Origin: a virus
Strand: one strand, 5' to 3'
Virus record (IMG/VR): IMGVR_UViG_3300035670_000743
Span: 1 to 35,251 of that record
Length of the DNA: 35,251 nucleotides
The notes below the pieces were generated by a model that was not told where the DNA came from, did not search any database, and saw only the letters and a list, made by a program, of their open reading frames with translations. Positions 15,269 through 23,935 of this stretch are shown here, piece by piece. The position numbers and the translations under genes were made by a program. Numbering within the stretch: the first letter of the stretch is position 1; each line of letters opens with the position of its first letter.

Positions 15269-16771
15269 ATGGACACATTAAAAGTAAAAAATAAAAATCA
15301 CTCTGTTATGCACATTGGATGTGACTTTGGAATCGCAAACGAACTGAGCGAATTCTTTTCGTTTTTCGTGCCCGGCTACAAGTTTATGCCTTTGTATAAG
15401 AATCGTGTTTGGGATGGAAAGATTCGTCTTTTTAATATCAACACGATGGAACTTCCCGTGGGTCTATTTCCATTCTTAAAAGAATTTGCTAAGCCTAGAA
15501 ACTATAAGATTGAAGTAGAACATAATAACTTCTATGGAAGACCGGATGCATATAATGATATTAACCCCGAAGAGATAAAGGAGTTTATCGATGGGCTTGA
15601 ATTGCAATCCAGAGGTAAACCAATCGACATCAGAGATTACCAGTTCGATGCAGTATGCGAAGGACTTCATAGAAAAAGGGCGGTACTCATCTCCCCTACA
15701 GGATCTGGGAAATCACTTATTATCTATACCTTGGTCCAAAGATACCTTTGTAGTCTACGGCAGAAAGACAGGAAAGTCCTTATTATTGTACCAACAACTT
15801 CGTTGGTCGAACAGATGTACAACGACTTCGCCGATTACGGTATGCCGGTCGAAGACGTCGCCCACAGAATTTATTCTGGACGAGATAAAGACACAGAAAA
15901 AGATATCATCATTTCAACTTGGCAGTCGATCTATAAGTTACCGCCAAAGTGGTTTGAACAATTTGGTGCTGTCGTTGGTGACGAATGTCACGGGTTCAAA
16001 TCTAAGTCTTTGACTACAATTATGGATAAGTGTAAAGAGGCTGAATATCGTTGGGGTACGACCGGTACACTCGACGGTTCGCAGACTCATGAGCTTGTTC
16101 TTCAAGGACTTTTTGGAAAGATATATAATGTAACAACGACGAAAAAACTTCAGGATGAAGACACTCTTTCTAAGTTAAAGATTACTATCTTACTCTTAAA
16201 GCATCCTGAAGAAGTTCGTAAAAACTGGGGAAAGCAAGATTACCAATCCGAATTGGACTACATTGTTCGAAATGATTCTCGTAATAAGCTTATTACTAAT
16301 CTTGCTCTCGACTTAAACGGAAATACTCTTGTGCTGTTTAACTTTGTTGACAAACATGGTAAACCCCTATATGATATGATCAGGGATAAAGCACATGAGA
16401 ATAGAAAAGTTTTCTTTGTATCTGGAGATACTGATACAAGTGATCGCGAAGCAATCCGTAAGATCGTAGAGACACAGAAAAATGCGATTATTGTTGCGTC
16501 ACTTGGTACTTTCTCTACTGGTATTAACATCCGCAATCTCCACAACATTATCTTTGCCTCCCCGAGTAAATCCCAGATTAGGGTATTACAATCAATCGGA
16601 AGAGGACTAAGAAAGTCAGACGATGGATCTATAGCAAGCCTATACGATATCGCTGATGATCTTCACTGGAAAGGCCGAAAGAACTATACACTAGAACACT
16701 CATTAGAAAGGGTTAAGATGTATGTTAAGCAAGAGTTCGAGTACAAGATTTACGAGGTTGATTTAAAATGA
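15269..16771 (+). CDS. uvsW: RNA-DNA and DNA helicase UvsW
   Basis: The 500-residue product matches T4 UvsW (about 503), a superfamily 2 helicase that unwinds branched DNA and R-loops and shifts replication from origin to recombination mode. It has the N-terminal domain ending in WDGKIRLFN, Walker A SPTGSGKS (about 141-148), a DECH box (D238-H241), motif III GTTGTLDG and motif VI SIGRGLRKSDDG. No clear Shine-Dalgarno precedes the ATG, but the N-terminus aligns with T4 UvsW, so the start is accepted. Its stop overlaps the next start (ATGA). Confidence 0.94.
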   Translation: MDTLKVKNKNHSVMHIGCDFGIANELSEFFSFFVPGYKFMPLYKNRVWDGKIRLFNINTMELPVGLFPFLKEFAKPRNYKIEVEHNNFYGRPDAYNDINPEEIKEFIDGLELQSRGKPIDIRDYQFDAVCEGLHRKRAVLISPTGSGKSLIIYTLVQRYLCSLRQKDRKVLIIVPTTSLVEQMYNDFADYGMPVEDVAHRIYSGRDKDTEKDIIISTWQSIYKLPPKWFEQFGAVVGDECHGFKSKSLTTIMDKCKEAEYRWGTTGTLDGSQTHELVLQGLFGKIYNVTTTKKLQDEDTLSKLKITILLLKHPEEVRKNWGKQDYQSELDYIVRNDSRNKLITNLALDLNGNTLVLFNFVDKHGKPLYDMIRDKAHENRKVFFVSGDTDTSDREAIRKIVETQKNAIIVASLGTFSTGINIRNLHNIIFASPSKSQIRVLQSIGRGLRKSDDGSIASLYDIADDLHWKGRKNYTLEHSLERVKMYVKQEFEYKIYEVDLK

Positions 16772-17157
16772 CAGCACAAGTAAAACAGATAAAGCTTATC
16801 GGTGGAGAAGAAGTCATTTGCGATCTTGTGGGCATTGAACTAGATGAATATGAATCCGAGGTTATGATCGTTCGTGCTGCCTACAGTCTAATATCACATG
16901 TGGACTTCGAGAACGGTCTCAGATACTACACCTTCCGTCCATTCATGATGCATATCAATGATCCATCCCACATTCTCTTGGTAAATTCTGGTGCAGTCAT
17001 TTGTATAACAAATCCCTCTGACATGGTGATGAAAGAGTATATTAAGCAAGTGGAACAGTATCGTAAGGAAGAGCGTGAAGCCGATCCATTAGATAAAATC
17101 ATGGAAGAATACGAAGAAGACGAAAAAGTTGTGAAGTTTAACCCGAAGTTGCACTAA
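16768..17157 (+). CDS. Conserved T4-like small protein, possibly Sm-like
   Basis: A 129-residue product. The N-terminal part, KQIKLIGGEEVICDLVGIEL followed by a hydrophobic strand, has the look of an Sm/LSm-type beta barrel seen in small proteins of cyanophage-type T4 relatives; the C-terminal third is a charged helix rich in Glu and Lys. The barrel assignment is a pattern impression, not a verified match. It starts within the uvsW stop (ATGA) and so is translationally coupled to it. An antisense promoter candidate lies just downstream. Confidence 0.7.
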   Translation: MTAQVKQIKLIGGEEVICDLVGIELDEYESEVMIVRAAYSLISHVDFENGLRYYTFRPFMMHINDPSHILLVNSGAVICITNPSDMVMKEYIKQVEQYRKEEREADPLDKIMEEYEEDEKVVKFNPKLH

Positions 17158-17187
17158 TTATTCTATCCTCCTCAAAAGCACTCTTAT

Positions 17188-17215
17188 ATTATACCGTGTT
17201 TTTTGAAAATGTAAA
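17188..17215 (-). promoter_or_regulatory. Candidate antisense promoter facing the end of the uvsW operon
   Basis: On the minus strand: TTTACA (17215-17210), 16 bases, TATAAT (17193-17188), preceded by GGGGA. Both boxes are near-consensus. It is back-to-back with the gene 55 promoter and points into the 3' end of the 16768-17157 gene, where no ordinary gene exists on that strand. Confidence 0.5.
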
Positions 17216-17238
17216 TCCCCTAAATTAAAAATATTTTA

Positions 17239-17267
17239 TTTACAAACCCTTGATTCTGATTTATAAT
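17239..17267 (+). promoter_or_regulatory. Promoter of gene 55
   Basis: TTTACA (17239-17244), 17 bases, TATAAT (17262-17267), followed by GGAGTATATT before the ATG at 17293. This is one of the best sigma-70-like promoters in the window. Confidence 0.75.
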
Positions 17268-17292
17268 CAGTAAGATATGCTAGGAGTATATT

Positions 17293-17892
17293 ATGAAACC
17301 AAAAGACAAACCACACTATGTAAATAATAAAGACTTCAGCGAAGCAGTTGTCGAATATATTAAAACAGTAAAAGAAGCAGAAGCTTCTGGCAAAGAAATC
17401 CCTAAAGTTACTAACTATATCGCAGTATCTTTCCTAAAGATCGCCGAAGGATTATCTCACAAGGTAAACTTTATTAGATATACCTACCGTGATGAGATGG
17501 TAATGGACGCAGTAGAAAACTGCTTGAAAGCCATTCACAATTATGACATCGAAGCAGCTACCCGATCTGGTGTGCCAAACGCATTTGCATACTTTACCCA
17601 GATCTGCTGGTATGCTTTCCTTCGTAGGATTGCTAAAGAGAAGAAGCAGCAGGATATCAAGATCAAGTTTATCTCTCAGAGTCCATTCGATGAATTCGCT
17701 CTCGCGAACGCGGACGAAGAATCAATTGCAGCAGCACATGCTTTTGTTGATCAACTGAAGGGCAAGATCGATCAGCTGAAAGAAAAAGACACTTACTTTG
17801 ATTCTCTCGTGAAGGAGGAGAAGAAGAAGGAACGAAAGAAGCGCGAAGTTGTATCTTCGAGTGATTCAGATCTGGGGGAAATCTTCGGATGA
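17293..17892 (+). CDS. 55: Late-transcription sigma factor gp55
   Basis: The 199-residue product fits T4 gp55 (185), a minimal sigma-70-family factor that directs host RNA polymerase to TATAAATA promoters together with gp33 and the sliding clamp gp45. The N-terminal PKDKPHYVNNKDFSEAVVEY, the DAVENCLKAIHNYD helix (sigma region 2.2-like) and NAFAYFTQICWYAFLRRIAKE (about residues 95-115, region 2.3-2.4-like) are typical. Gp33 is not in this window. The gene has its own promoter and a GGAG ribosome-binding site, and its end overlaps the epimerase start. Confidence 0.93.
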   Translation: MKPKDKPHYVNNKDFSEAVVEYIKTVKEAEASGKEIPKVTNYIAVSFLKIAEGLSHKVNFIRYTYRDEMVMDAVENCLKAIHNYDIEAATRSGVPNAFAYFTQICWYAFLRRIAKEKKQQDIKIKFISQSPFDEFALANADEESIAAAHAFVDQLKGKIDQLKEKDTYFDSLVKEEKKKERKKREVVSSSDSDLGEIFG

Positions 17893-18608
17893 AAACCGTT
17901 CTACTAACCGGTGCCGAGGGCATGATCGGCTCCTATTTAAAAGAATATCTGATTGAAAATGATTATGCAGTAACCTCATTCGAAGGTAACGCTTGTATAC
18001 AAAAAGAATGGAACAAGTACGATAAACACGACTACGTAATCCATCTAGCAGCTTTTGCTGGTGTCAGGGAATCAGTTAATAATCCAGAGCTTTTCTACGA
18101 TAACAACGTAGGAGCTATGGAGTGTGCAGTTAATTTCGTACAGGGTACTAAGACTAAGTTCCTTTATGCATCTTCCTCAAATGCAAAAGAATGGTGGACG
18201 AATCCATATGCAACTACAAAGAAGATGAATGAGATACAAGCTCAAGCACTAAAAAGCTCTGTTGGTATGCGGTTCCACACCGTATGGCCAGGTCGTGATG
18301 ATATGCTGTATAAGATGCTTGAGCAAGGTCGAGTTAAGTATATCAATGCAGAACATTACCGTGACTTCATTCATGTGGATGATCTTTGCTCTGCGATATT
18401 TACAATCATGAACAACTATCGTAAGATTGATCCTGTAGTGGATATCGGCACGGGATGGGCAATACCTGTTCTATCTCTTGCTCAGAAGTTTGGATTCGAA
18501 GGCGAGATTCGATATGATCCTACTCCGAATGAGCGGAAAGTAACGATTGCCGATGTTGAATACCTAAAGAAACTTGGTTGGAAACCCTATAGGAATATTT
18601 TAGAATGA
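17889..18608 (+). CDS. NAD-dependent nucleotide-sugar epimerase/dehydratase
   Basis: The 239-residue product is an extended short-chain dehydrogenase with the nucleotide-binding TGAEGMIGSYL (G8, G11, G14) and a catalytic-type Y107-x3-K111 in NPYATTKK. YRDFIHVDDLCSAIF is the usual substrate-domain marker. It is shorter than full epimerases (about 300-330), as in cyanophage-type relatives that carry it between genes 55 and 47. It may supply a modified sugar, but the sugar cannot be told. It overlaps both neighbours by four bases. Confidence 0.85.
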   Translation: MKTVLLTGAEGMIGSYLKEYLIENDYAVTSFEGNACIQKEWNKYDKHDYVIHLAAFAGVRESVNNPELFYDNNVGAMECAVNFVQGTKTKFLYASSSNAKEWWTNPYATTKKMNEIQAQALKSSVGMRFHTVWPGRDDMLYKMLEQGRVKYINAEHYRDFIHVDDLCSAIFTIMNNYRKIDPVVDIGTGWAIPVLSLAQKFGFEGEIRYDPTPNERKVTIADVEYLKKLGWKPYRNILE

Positions 18609-19666
18609 AGGTAGCAATCTTAAATGATACTCACGTTGGCGTTCGCAATTCTTCTGACATTTTTGCAGATAATGCTGATCATTTTTATAGCGATATCTTT
18701 TTCCCGTATCTACGCGATAACGGTATCAAACGTATCATCCATCTTGGTGATGTTTTTGATAATCGTAAATTCATTAATTTTAAGTCACTTCATCGTTACC
18801 GGAAGTCTTTTCTTGCAAAACTGCGAGAGTACGGAATGCACATGGACGTCATTCCTGGAAACCATGATACCTTTTATAAAAACACCAACGAGCTTAACTC
18901 CCTAAAGGAACTCCTCGGCCACTATATGGGTGAAGTAACTATCCATATGGAACCAAACGTTTTGGACTTGGATGGATTTAAGTTGGCTTTGCTACCATGG
19001 ATCTGTCAAGAAAACTATGACCGTTCTATGGAATTCATTAATACCTGTAAAGCAGACTGGCTTGGCGGACACTTGGAACTGATTGGATTCGACGTTCTCC
19101 GTGGTGTTGTATCACACGGAGGACTAAATCATAGTATCTTTTCCCGATTTGAAAAGGTTCTATCTGGTCACTTCCACGTAGGTTCTCAGAGAGATAACAT
19201 CCACTATCTCGGTACACAGTTTGAATTCTTCTGGTCCGATGCTGGTGATGAGAAAGGTTTCCATGTTCTAGACACGGAGACGAGAGAACTAACTAAGATT
19301 GTAAACCCGCATACCCTTTTCGAACGTATCGTATACGACGACTCGAAGGTAGATTACTCGATCTATGACACCTCCAAACTAGACCAAAAATTTGTAAAGA
19401 TTGTAGTGGTAAACAAGTCCGATCTGTTTACATTTGATCGCTTTATTGATAGAATACAATCACAGAAGATCCACGACTTGAAGATCGCCGAGAACTTTAA
19501 TGAGTTCATGGGCGAGAATGTGGAAGATGAAGCCGTATCCGTAGAGGATACGACTGAACTTCTTGATAGCTATGTGGATGCTGTTGAAACGGATCTAGAT
19601 AAAGATCGATTGAAATTAAATATGCGCGGGCTTTTGGCCGAGGCGCAAGCATTGGAGATTGCATGA
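18605..19666 (+). CDS. 47: Recombination nuclease subunit gp47 (SbcD/Mre11-like)
   Basis: The 353-residue product (T4 gp47: 339) is the phosphoesterase subunit of the gp46/47 complex that resects DNA ends for recombination-dependent replication. Metal-binding motifs are all present: DTHVG (8-12), GDVFDNR (48-54), GNHD (85-88), VSHGG and GHFHVG (188-193). The C-terminal region binds gp46. It overlaps the gp46 start by four bases, ensuring balanced synthesis. A promoter-like element lies inside the gene at 19427-19455. Confidence 0.95.
   Translation: MKVAILNDTHVGVRNSSDIFADNADHFYSDIFFPYLRDNGIKRIIHLGDVFDNRKFINFKSLHRYRKSFLAKLREYGMHMDVIPGNHDTFYKNTNELNSLKELLGHYMGEVTIHMEPNVLDLDGFKLALLPWICQENYDRSMEFINTCKADWLGGHLELIGFDVLRGVVSHGGLNHSIFSRFEKVLSGHFHVGSQRDNIHYLGTQFEFFWSDAGDEKGFHVLDTETRELTKIVNPHTLFERIVYDDSKVDYSIYDTSKLDQKFVKIVVVNKSDLFTFDRFIDRIQSQKIHDLKIAENFNEFMGENVEDEAVSVEDTTELLDSYVDAVETDLDKDRLKLNMRGLLAEAQALEIA
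19427..19455 (+). promoter_or_regulatory. Candidate internal promoter in gene 47 for gene 46
   Basis: TTTACA (19427-19432), 17 bases, TAGAAT (19450-19455), the same boxes and spacing as the uvsY promoter. It lies about 210 bases before gene 46, inside coding sequence, so it could be coincidence. Confidence 0.35.
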
Positions 19667-21399
19667 TTTTCTTCCGAAAACTTCGATGGAAAAACTTTAT
19701 GTCAACCGGTGATAACTTCACCGAGATTGACCTGACAGCATATAAATCGACACTGATTGTTGGACATAATGGCGCAGGCAAATCCACTATGCTTGATGCC
19801 ATGTCTTTTGCATTGTTTGGTAAGCCACATAGAAACATCAATAAGCCACAGTTGGTTAATTCCATTAACAATAAGAACTGTCTTGTTGAGATTGAATTTG
19901 CTGTCGGTAAATCTGAATTCAAGATTGTACGCGGTCTTAAGCCTCAGATCTTTGAGATTTGGAAGAATGGTTCTATGATTAACCAGGATTCGAAAGCTCT
20001 CGAATATCAGAGAGTGCTCGAACAGAATATCCTGAAGCTAACTCATAAGTCTTTCCATCAGATCGTTGTTCTCGGTAGCTCTTCCTTTATTCCGTTCATG
20101 CAGCTTAGCGCACAACATCGAAGAGAAGTTATCGAGGATCTGCTGGATATTAACGTCTTTTCTAAGATGAACGTTCTCATCAAGGAAAAGAATGCTATCT
20201 TGAAAGAAAAGCTAAAGGACATTGGCTATCAACTTGATCTGAAAAAGAACCAGATTGAATCTCAGAAGAAATATATCCGTGATATTACGGCTATCAATCA
20301 GGAAGAGATTAACTCTAAAAAGAATCAGATCGAAGGTGCACAGAAAGAGATTGAAGATCTTTTTGCAGAGAATGCACAACTTTCTTCTTATATTGAGAAA
20401 GAGAATGAGAAAGTAAGCGAAGCACTGAATAGCGCACACGACCGTAAGCAAACTCTATTGCAGTTTAGAGCAACGTTCACCACCCAGGTAAAGAATGTGG
20501 TAAGTGATGCTAAATTCTACGAAGTGAATTCACATTGCCCCACCTGTACACAAAGCATTGCTGAAGAAGTCCGAACCACTAAATTGAATGCAGCAAAATC
20601 GAGAGCGCGAGAACTACAAAGCGCTATTCGTAAGGCTGATGAAGAAGGTGCTATCGTAACAGAGACTATTGATAAGTTCACTGCTGCAGCAGAAATCATT
20701 CGAGAAAAGCAGACTACTATTCATACGAATAGTCAGACAATTAAAAGACTGCAAGGAACTATTCAGACCCTGAATGATGATATCGCACGTCTGGGCTCGC
20801 GTACGGGCGACCTCGCGCGGGCGAACGCGGAACTATCTGAAATGGTTGCTGATAAAGATCGCTTCATGGAAGATCGTTTGAAACTGAATGAAGAACTCTC
20901 ATACAATTCTGTTATGGCAGAGATGCTAAAAGATACAGGTATTAAGACGAAAGTCATTAAGCAGTATATTCCTATCATCAACAACCTAGTGAATAAATAT
21001 CTGCAAATCCTAGATTTCTTCGTACACTTTAATCTGGATGAGAGCTTCCAAGAGACTATTAAGTCCAGACACCGTGATGCTTTTACCTATGACAGTTTCT
21101 CTGAAGGCGAAAAGCAACGTATCGACCTAGCGCTTCTGTTTACATGGCGCATGATTGCTAAGATGAAGAACTCTGTTGCTACTAACCTGTTGGTATTGGA
21201 CGAGACCTTTGACTCTTCACTCGATCATGACGGTGTTGAGAACCTTATGAAGATCTTGTATTCACTCGATGATGATACCAATGTGTTTGTCATTAGCCAC
21301 AAGGGCGAAATCCTCGATGGTAAATTCAAGAACAAGATCGAATTCTTCAAGGATAAAAACTTCTCGAAGATGAAAGATTGGGGTGTACAAGCGGCGTAA
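19663..21399 (+). CDS. 46: Recombination nuclease subunit gp46 (SbcC/Rad50-like)
   Basis: The 578-residue product (T4 gp46: 560) is the SMC-like ATPase partner of gp47. Walker A NGAGKS (36-41), zinc-hook CPTC (C292-C295) between two coiled-coil arms, the signature FSEGEKQRIDLALLF and Walker B LLVLDE (D513-E514) are all intact. A short very GC-rich patch lies in the second coiled-coil arm (20794-20830), unlike the rest of the gene. The gene ends just before the gene 45 promoter, whose -35 box lies in its final codons. Confidence 0.95.
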   Translation: MIFFRKLRWKNFMSTGDNFTEIDLTAYKSTLIVGHNGAGKSTMLDAMSFALFGKPHRNINKPQLVNSINNKNCLVEIEFAVGKSEFKIVRGLKPQIFEIWKNGSMINQDSKALEYQRVLEQNILKLTHKSFHQIVVLGSSSFIPFMQLSAQHRREVIEDLLDINVFSKMNVLIKEKNAILKEKLKDIGYQLDLKKNQIESQKKYIRDITAINQEEINSKKNQIEGAQKEIEDLFAENAQLSSYIEKENEKVSEALNSAHDRKQTLLQFRATFTTQVKNVVSDAKFYEVNSHCPTCTQSIAEEVRTTKLNAAKSRARELQSAIRKADEEGAIVTETIDKFTAAAEIIREKQTTIHTNSQTIKRLQGTIQTLNDDIARLGSRTGDLARANAELSEMVADKDRFMEDRLKLNEELSYNSVMAEMLKDTGIKTKVIKQYIPIINNLVNKYLQILDFFVHFNLDESFQETIKSRHRDAFTYDSFSEGEKQRIDLALLFTWRMIAKMKNSVATNLLVLDETFDSSLDHDGVENLMKILYSLDDDTNVFVISHKGEILDGKFKNKIEFFKDKNFSKMKDWGVQAA

Positions 21400-21412
21400 T
21401 CTGTCGTATAAT
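21384..21412 (+). promoter_or_regulatory. Promoter of gene 45
   Basis: GGGG then TGTACA (21384-21389), 17 bases, TATAAT (21407-21412). It overlaps the last codons of gene 46 and allows the clamp to be expressed apart from the nuclease. Confidence 0.68.
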
Positions 21413-21422
21413 TGAGTATATT

Positions 21423-21452
21423 ATGAAAGGGATAACCTATGAAACTTACTGA
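21423..21452 (+). other. Nine-residue upstream reading frame overlapping the gene 45 start
   Basis: ATG AAA GGG ATA ACC TAT GAA ACT TAC TGA encodes MKGITYETY. It begins after GAGTATATT, the same sequence that forms the initiation site of gene 55 and the MazG-like gene, and ends 13 bases inside gene 45 in another frame. It could tune clamp translation. Confidence 0.4.
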
Positions 21453-22128
21453 CTATACTACCCAAGTACTTAAAAACTTCTCTGGCATCAATAGCAACAT
21501 CGTATTCCGAACCGGGAACGAAGTTGCTACTATCTCCGAAGCTCGTAACATCTTGTCTACTGCATCTGTGGATGTATCTTTCCCCTCAGAGTTTGGCATC
21601 TATGACCTGAATGAATTCCTCGGTGTTCTATCTCTTGTAGACGAACCGCAGATTAAGTTCGAGGAAAAGTTTGCTGTCATCTCTGATTCGGTTGGACGGT
21701 CAAAGATTAAATACTTCTTTACCGAAACCGAGATGCTTACCTCCCCGACTGACACGATGCTTACAAAAGCATCTGCTATGAATGACTTCGAGGTAACTTT
21801 TACCCTTGATCAGGATACTATGAATAAGATCAAGCGTGCTACATCTGCGCTTGGACATACATCTGTATCCATTACTCCTTCAAACGGTGCAATTGCACTT
21901 ACCGTATTTGATCCAGAGAATACTACGTCAAACACTTTTACCATCGAATTGGCTGGTAAATACGAAAGCGAAAACTTTAACTTCATTCTGAATATTCAGA
22001 ATCTAAAGATCTTGCCTGGTGATTACAATGTTGGCCTATCGTCTAAACTCATGTCTAAGTTTACCCATACCGAAAAGAAAGTAAACTATTGGATTGCTCT
22101 TGAAAAAACCTCGACTTATGGAGAATAA
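21439..22128 (+). CDS. 45: Sliding clamp gp45
   Basis: The 229-residue product (T4 gp45: 228) is the trimeric processivity clamp that tethers DNA polymerase and also activates late transcription. The N-terminus KLTDYTTQVLKNFSGINSN, the IYDLNEFLGVLSLVDEPQIK region and the TFTIELAGKYESENFNFILN segment are family markers. A weak AAGGG ribosome-binding site precedes the ATG. The order 45, small gene, 44 matches cyanophage-type T4 relatives. Confidence 0.95.
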   Translation: MKLTDYTTQVLKNFSGINSNIVFRTGNEVATISEARNILSTASVDVSFPSEFGIYDLNEFLGVLSLVDEPQIKFEEKFAVISDSVGRSKIKYFFTETEMLTSPTDTMLTKASAMNDFEVTFTLDQDTMNKIKRATSALGHTSVSITPSNGAIALTVFDPENTTSNTFTIELAGKYESENFNFILNIQNLKILPGDYNVGLSSKLMSKFTHTEKKVNYWIALEKTSTYGE

Positions 22129-22129
22129 A

Positions 22130-22315
22130 ATGAATAAACAAATTACCGATATTTCTGCACGTATCTCTCGCAGCACCATTGCTGTTATTGATACTGTTGT
22201 GCAGCGCGGCGGATTCCGCGGCGAAGAATTGACCACCATTGGTCAACTTCGCGATCAATGTGTACAGATGATTGCCCTTTGCGAATCTGCCCAGCTTGAG
22301 GAATCAGATAAGTAA
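22130..22315 (+). CDS. Conserved small protein between clamp and clamp-loader genes
   Basis: A 61-residue product (MNKQITDISARISRSTIAVI..., then QRGGFRGEELTTIGQLRDQC). A small gene with an RGGFRGEE-like motif at this place is familiar from cyanophage-type T4 phages, but I know no function. The ATG at 22130 is chosen because GGAG (22120-22123) sits six bases upstream, overlapping the end of gene 45. A longer frame from 22094 would overlap gene 45 without a ribosome-binding site. Confidence 0.72.
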   Translation: MNKQITDISARISRSTIAVIDTVVQRGGFRGEELTTIGQLRDQCVQMIALCESAQLEESDK

Positions 22316-22344
22316 TTTACATCTACTCCTGACTATCATATAAT
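22316..22344 (+). promoter_or_regulatory. Promoter of gene 44
   Basis: TTTACA (22316-22321), 17 bases, TATAAT (22339-22344), just after the stop of the 61-residue gene and 27 bases before the gene 44 ATG at 22371. GGAG lies in the leader. Confidence 0.75.
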
Positions 22345-22370
22345 GCACTACATCTTGAATTGGAGTACAC

Positions 22371-23309
22371 ATGTCGAAAGACTTTCTGTGGGTCGAAAAG
22401 TATCGCCCTAAAAAACTGAATGAGACTTTGTTGCCTTCTGCCGTAGCAAAGTCTCTTCAACAGATGCTCAATACCGGTGAATTGCAGAACATGCTGTTCA
22501 CCGGCACAGCAGGCATCGGTAAGACCACAGCTGCAAGAGCTTTGTGCGAAGAGCTTGGTCTTGATTATATTATCATTAACGGTTCTGAAGAAGGTAACAT
22601 CGATACCCTTCGCGGTAAGATTAAGCAGTTTGCTTCTACCGTATCTCTTAGTGGTGGATATAAAGTCATCATCCTAGACGAAGCTGACTATCTGAATCCG
22701 CAGTCTACCCAACCGGCACTTCGTGGTTTCATCGAACAGTTTTCCGATAACTGTCGCTTTATCTTGACCTGTAACTTTAAGAATCGTATCATTGAGCCGC
22801 TCCACTCTCGTTGTGCGGTATACGATTTCAATGTGCCGAAAGATGAACTGCCTAAGATTGCTGAACTGTTCCTTTCTCGATTGAAGTTTATTCTTCAGAA
22901 AGAGAATGTAAAAGGTGATCCTAAGCAACTTGTCGATGTTATCATGCGCTATGTTCCCGATTGGCGTCGTGTGATTAACGAAACCCAGCGCAACTGTATC
23001 GATGGCGAATTCAATCTCCTTACTTCGTCAACTGGTTCAGATGATCAGTTCAATAAACTCTTCGATGCACTAAAGTCGAAAGACTTTAAGTCTATGCGTA
23101 GTTGGGTCGTTAATCATATGGATCTGGATACGTCTGCTATTATTCGTGGGGTTTACGATCGAATGATGGATAAAGTTCAGCCACCTTCTATCCCACAACT
23201 TGTCCTAATCCTTGCTGACTATCAGTACAAAGCTGCGTTCGTAGCAGATCATGAACTGAATCTAGTAGCTTGTATGACCGAGATTATGACAGAGGTACAG
23301 ATTAAATGA
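22371..23309 (+). CDS. 44: Clamp-loader ATPase subunit gp44
   Basis: The 312-residue product (T4 gp44: 319) is an AAA+ ATPase that, with gp62, opens and loads the clamp. WVEKYRPKKL begins the protein, Walker A is GTAGIGKTT (45-53), Walker B is DEAD (103-106) and the arginine-finger SRC motif is at 146-148. The end overlaps the exonuclease gene by four bases. In T4 gene 62 follows directly; here two other genes intervene. Confidence 0.95.
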   Translation: MSKDFLWVEKYRPKKLNETLLPSAVAKSLQQMLNTGELQNMLFTGTAGIGKTTAARALCEELGLDYIIINGSEEGNIDTLRGKIKQFASTVSLSGGYKVIILDEADYLNPQSTQPALRGFIEQFSDNCRFILTCNFKNRIIEPLHSRCAVYDFNVPKDELPKIAELFLSRLKFILQKENVKGDPKQLVDVIMRYVPDWRRVINETQRNCIDGEFNLLTSSTGSDDQFNKLFDALKSKDFKSMRSWVVNHMDLDTSAIIRGVYDRMMDKVQPPSIPQLVLILADYQYKAAFVADHELNLVACMTEIMTEVQIK

Positions 23310-23935
23310 AAGGATTCCAAGGTTTGGATATTTGTACAATATATGACTTCGAGACTCTGTCGCAGAACCCTGTCGATGGTGTAGTAATTTCTTTTGCAAT
23401 GTTAAACTATGACCCGATGCGGTTTACTAAAGATCCTTACACTTATCAGGAGTTATTGGATAAGTGCAATTATATTAAGTTTGATGTTGCGGATCAGGTC
23501 AAGTCTTACAACCGCAAGATTGAAAAAGACACTGTCGAATGGTGGTCACGTCAGAGTAAAGAAGCACAGAAGAAGATCGCACCTCGCCCGGATGATAGAT
23601 CCATTGCTGAACTGTATAACTTTTTTGTAGTGAACAAATGTACCAACCTCCAGAAGGTATATACTAGGCGCAATACATTTGACCCAGTGTTTATGACTTC
23701 ACTTATGAAAGCAACGGGTAATCCAGAGCCTTATGATTGGTGGTTGGTAAGAGATACGATTAGCTACCTTGAAGGCATGGCACATGGGTTCGAGCTTGAT
23801 ACTAGTTTTATCCCTGATGGTCTTGCCGAACACTTTGTGAAGCACGATCCTTGCCATGATATTGCTATGGATGTAATGCGTATGCAAGCAATCGTTCAGG
23901 CTTTAGGCCCACTACCGGAGGGAGTATATGCTTAA
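23306..23935 (+). CDS. DexA-like 3'-5' exonuclease
   Basis: The 209-residue product has the DEDDh exonuclease layout: YDFETL (D14, E16), NTFDPVFM in the middle and HDPCHDIAMDVMRM near the C-terminus. This matches T4 DexA (exonuclease A, 227) and related RNase T-like enzymes. In T4 dexA is far from gene 44, but cyanophage-type relatives carry such a gene in the replication cluster. It may trim DNA ends during replication or break down host DNA or RNA. It overlaps gene 44 and the glutaredoxin gene. Confidence 0.8.
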   Translation: MKGFQGLDICTIYDFETLSQNPVDGVVISFAMLNYDPMRFTKDPYTYQELLDKCNYIKFDVADQVKSYNRKIEKDTVEWWSRQSKEAQKKIAPRPDDRSIAELYNFFVVNKCTNLQKVYTRRNTFDPVFMTSLMKATGNPEPYDWWLVRDTISYLEGMAHGFELDTSFIPDGLAEHFVKHDPCHDIAMDVMRMQAIVQALGPLPEGVYA

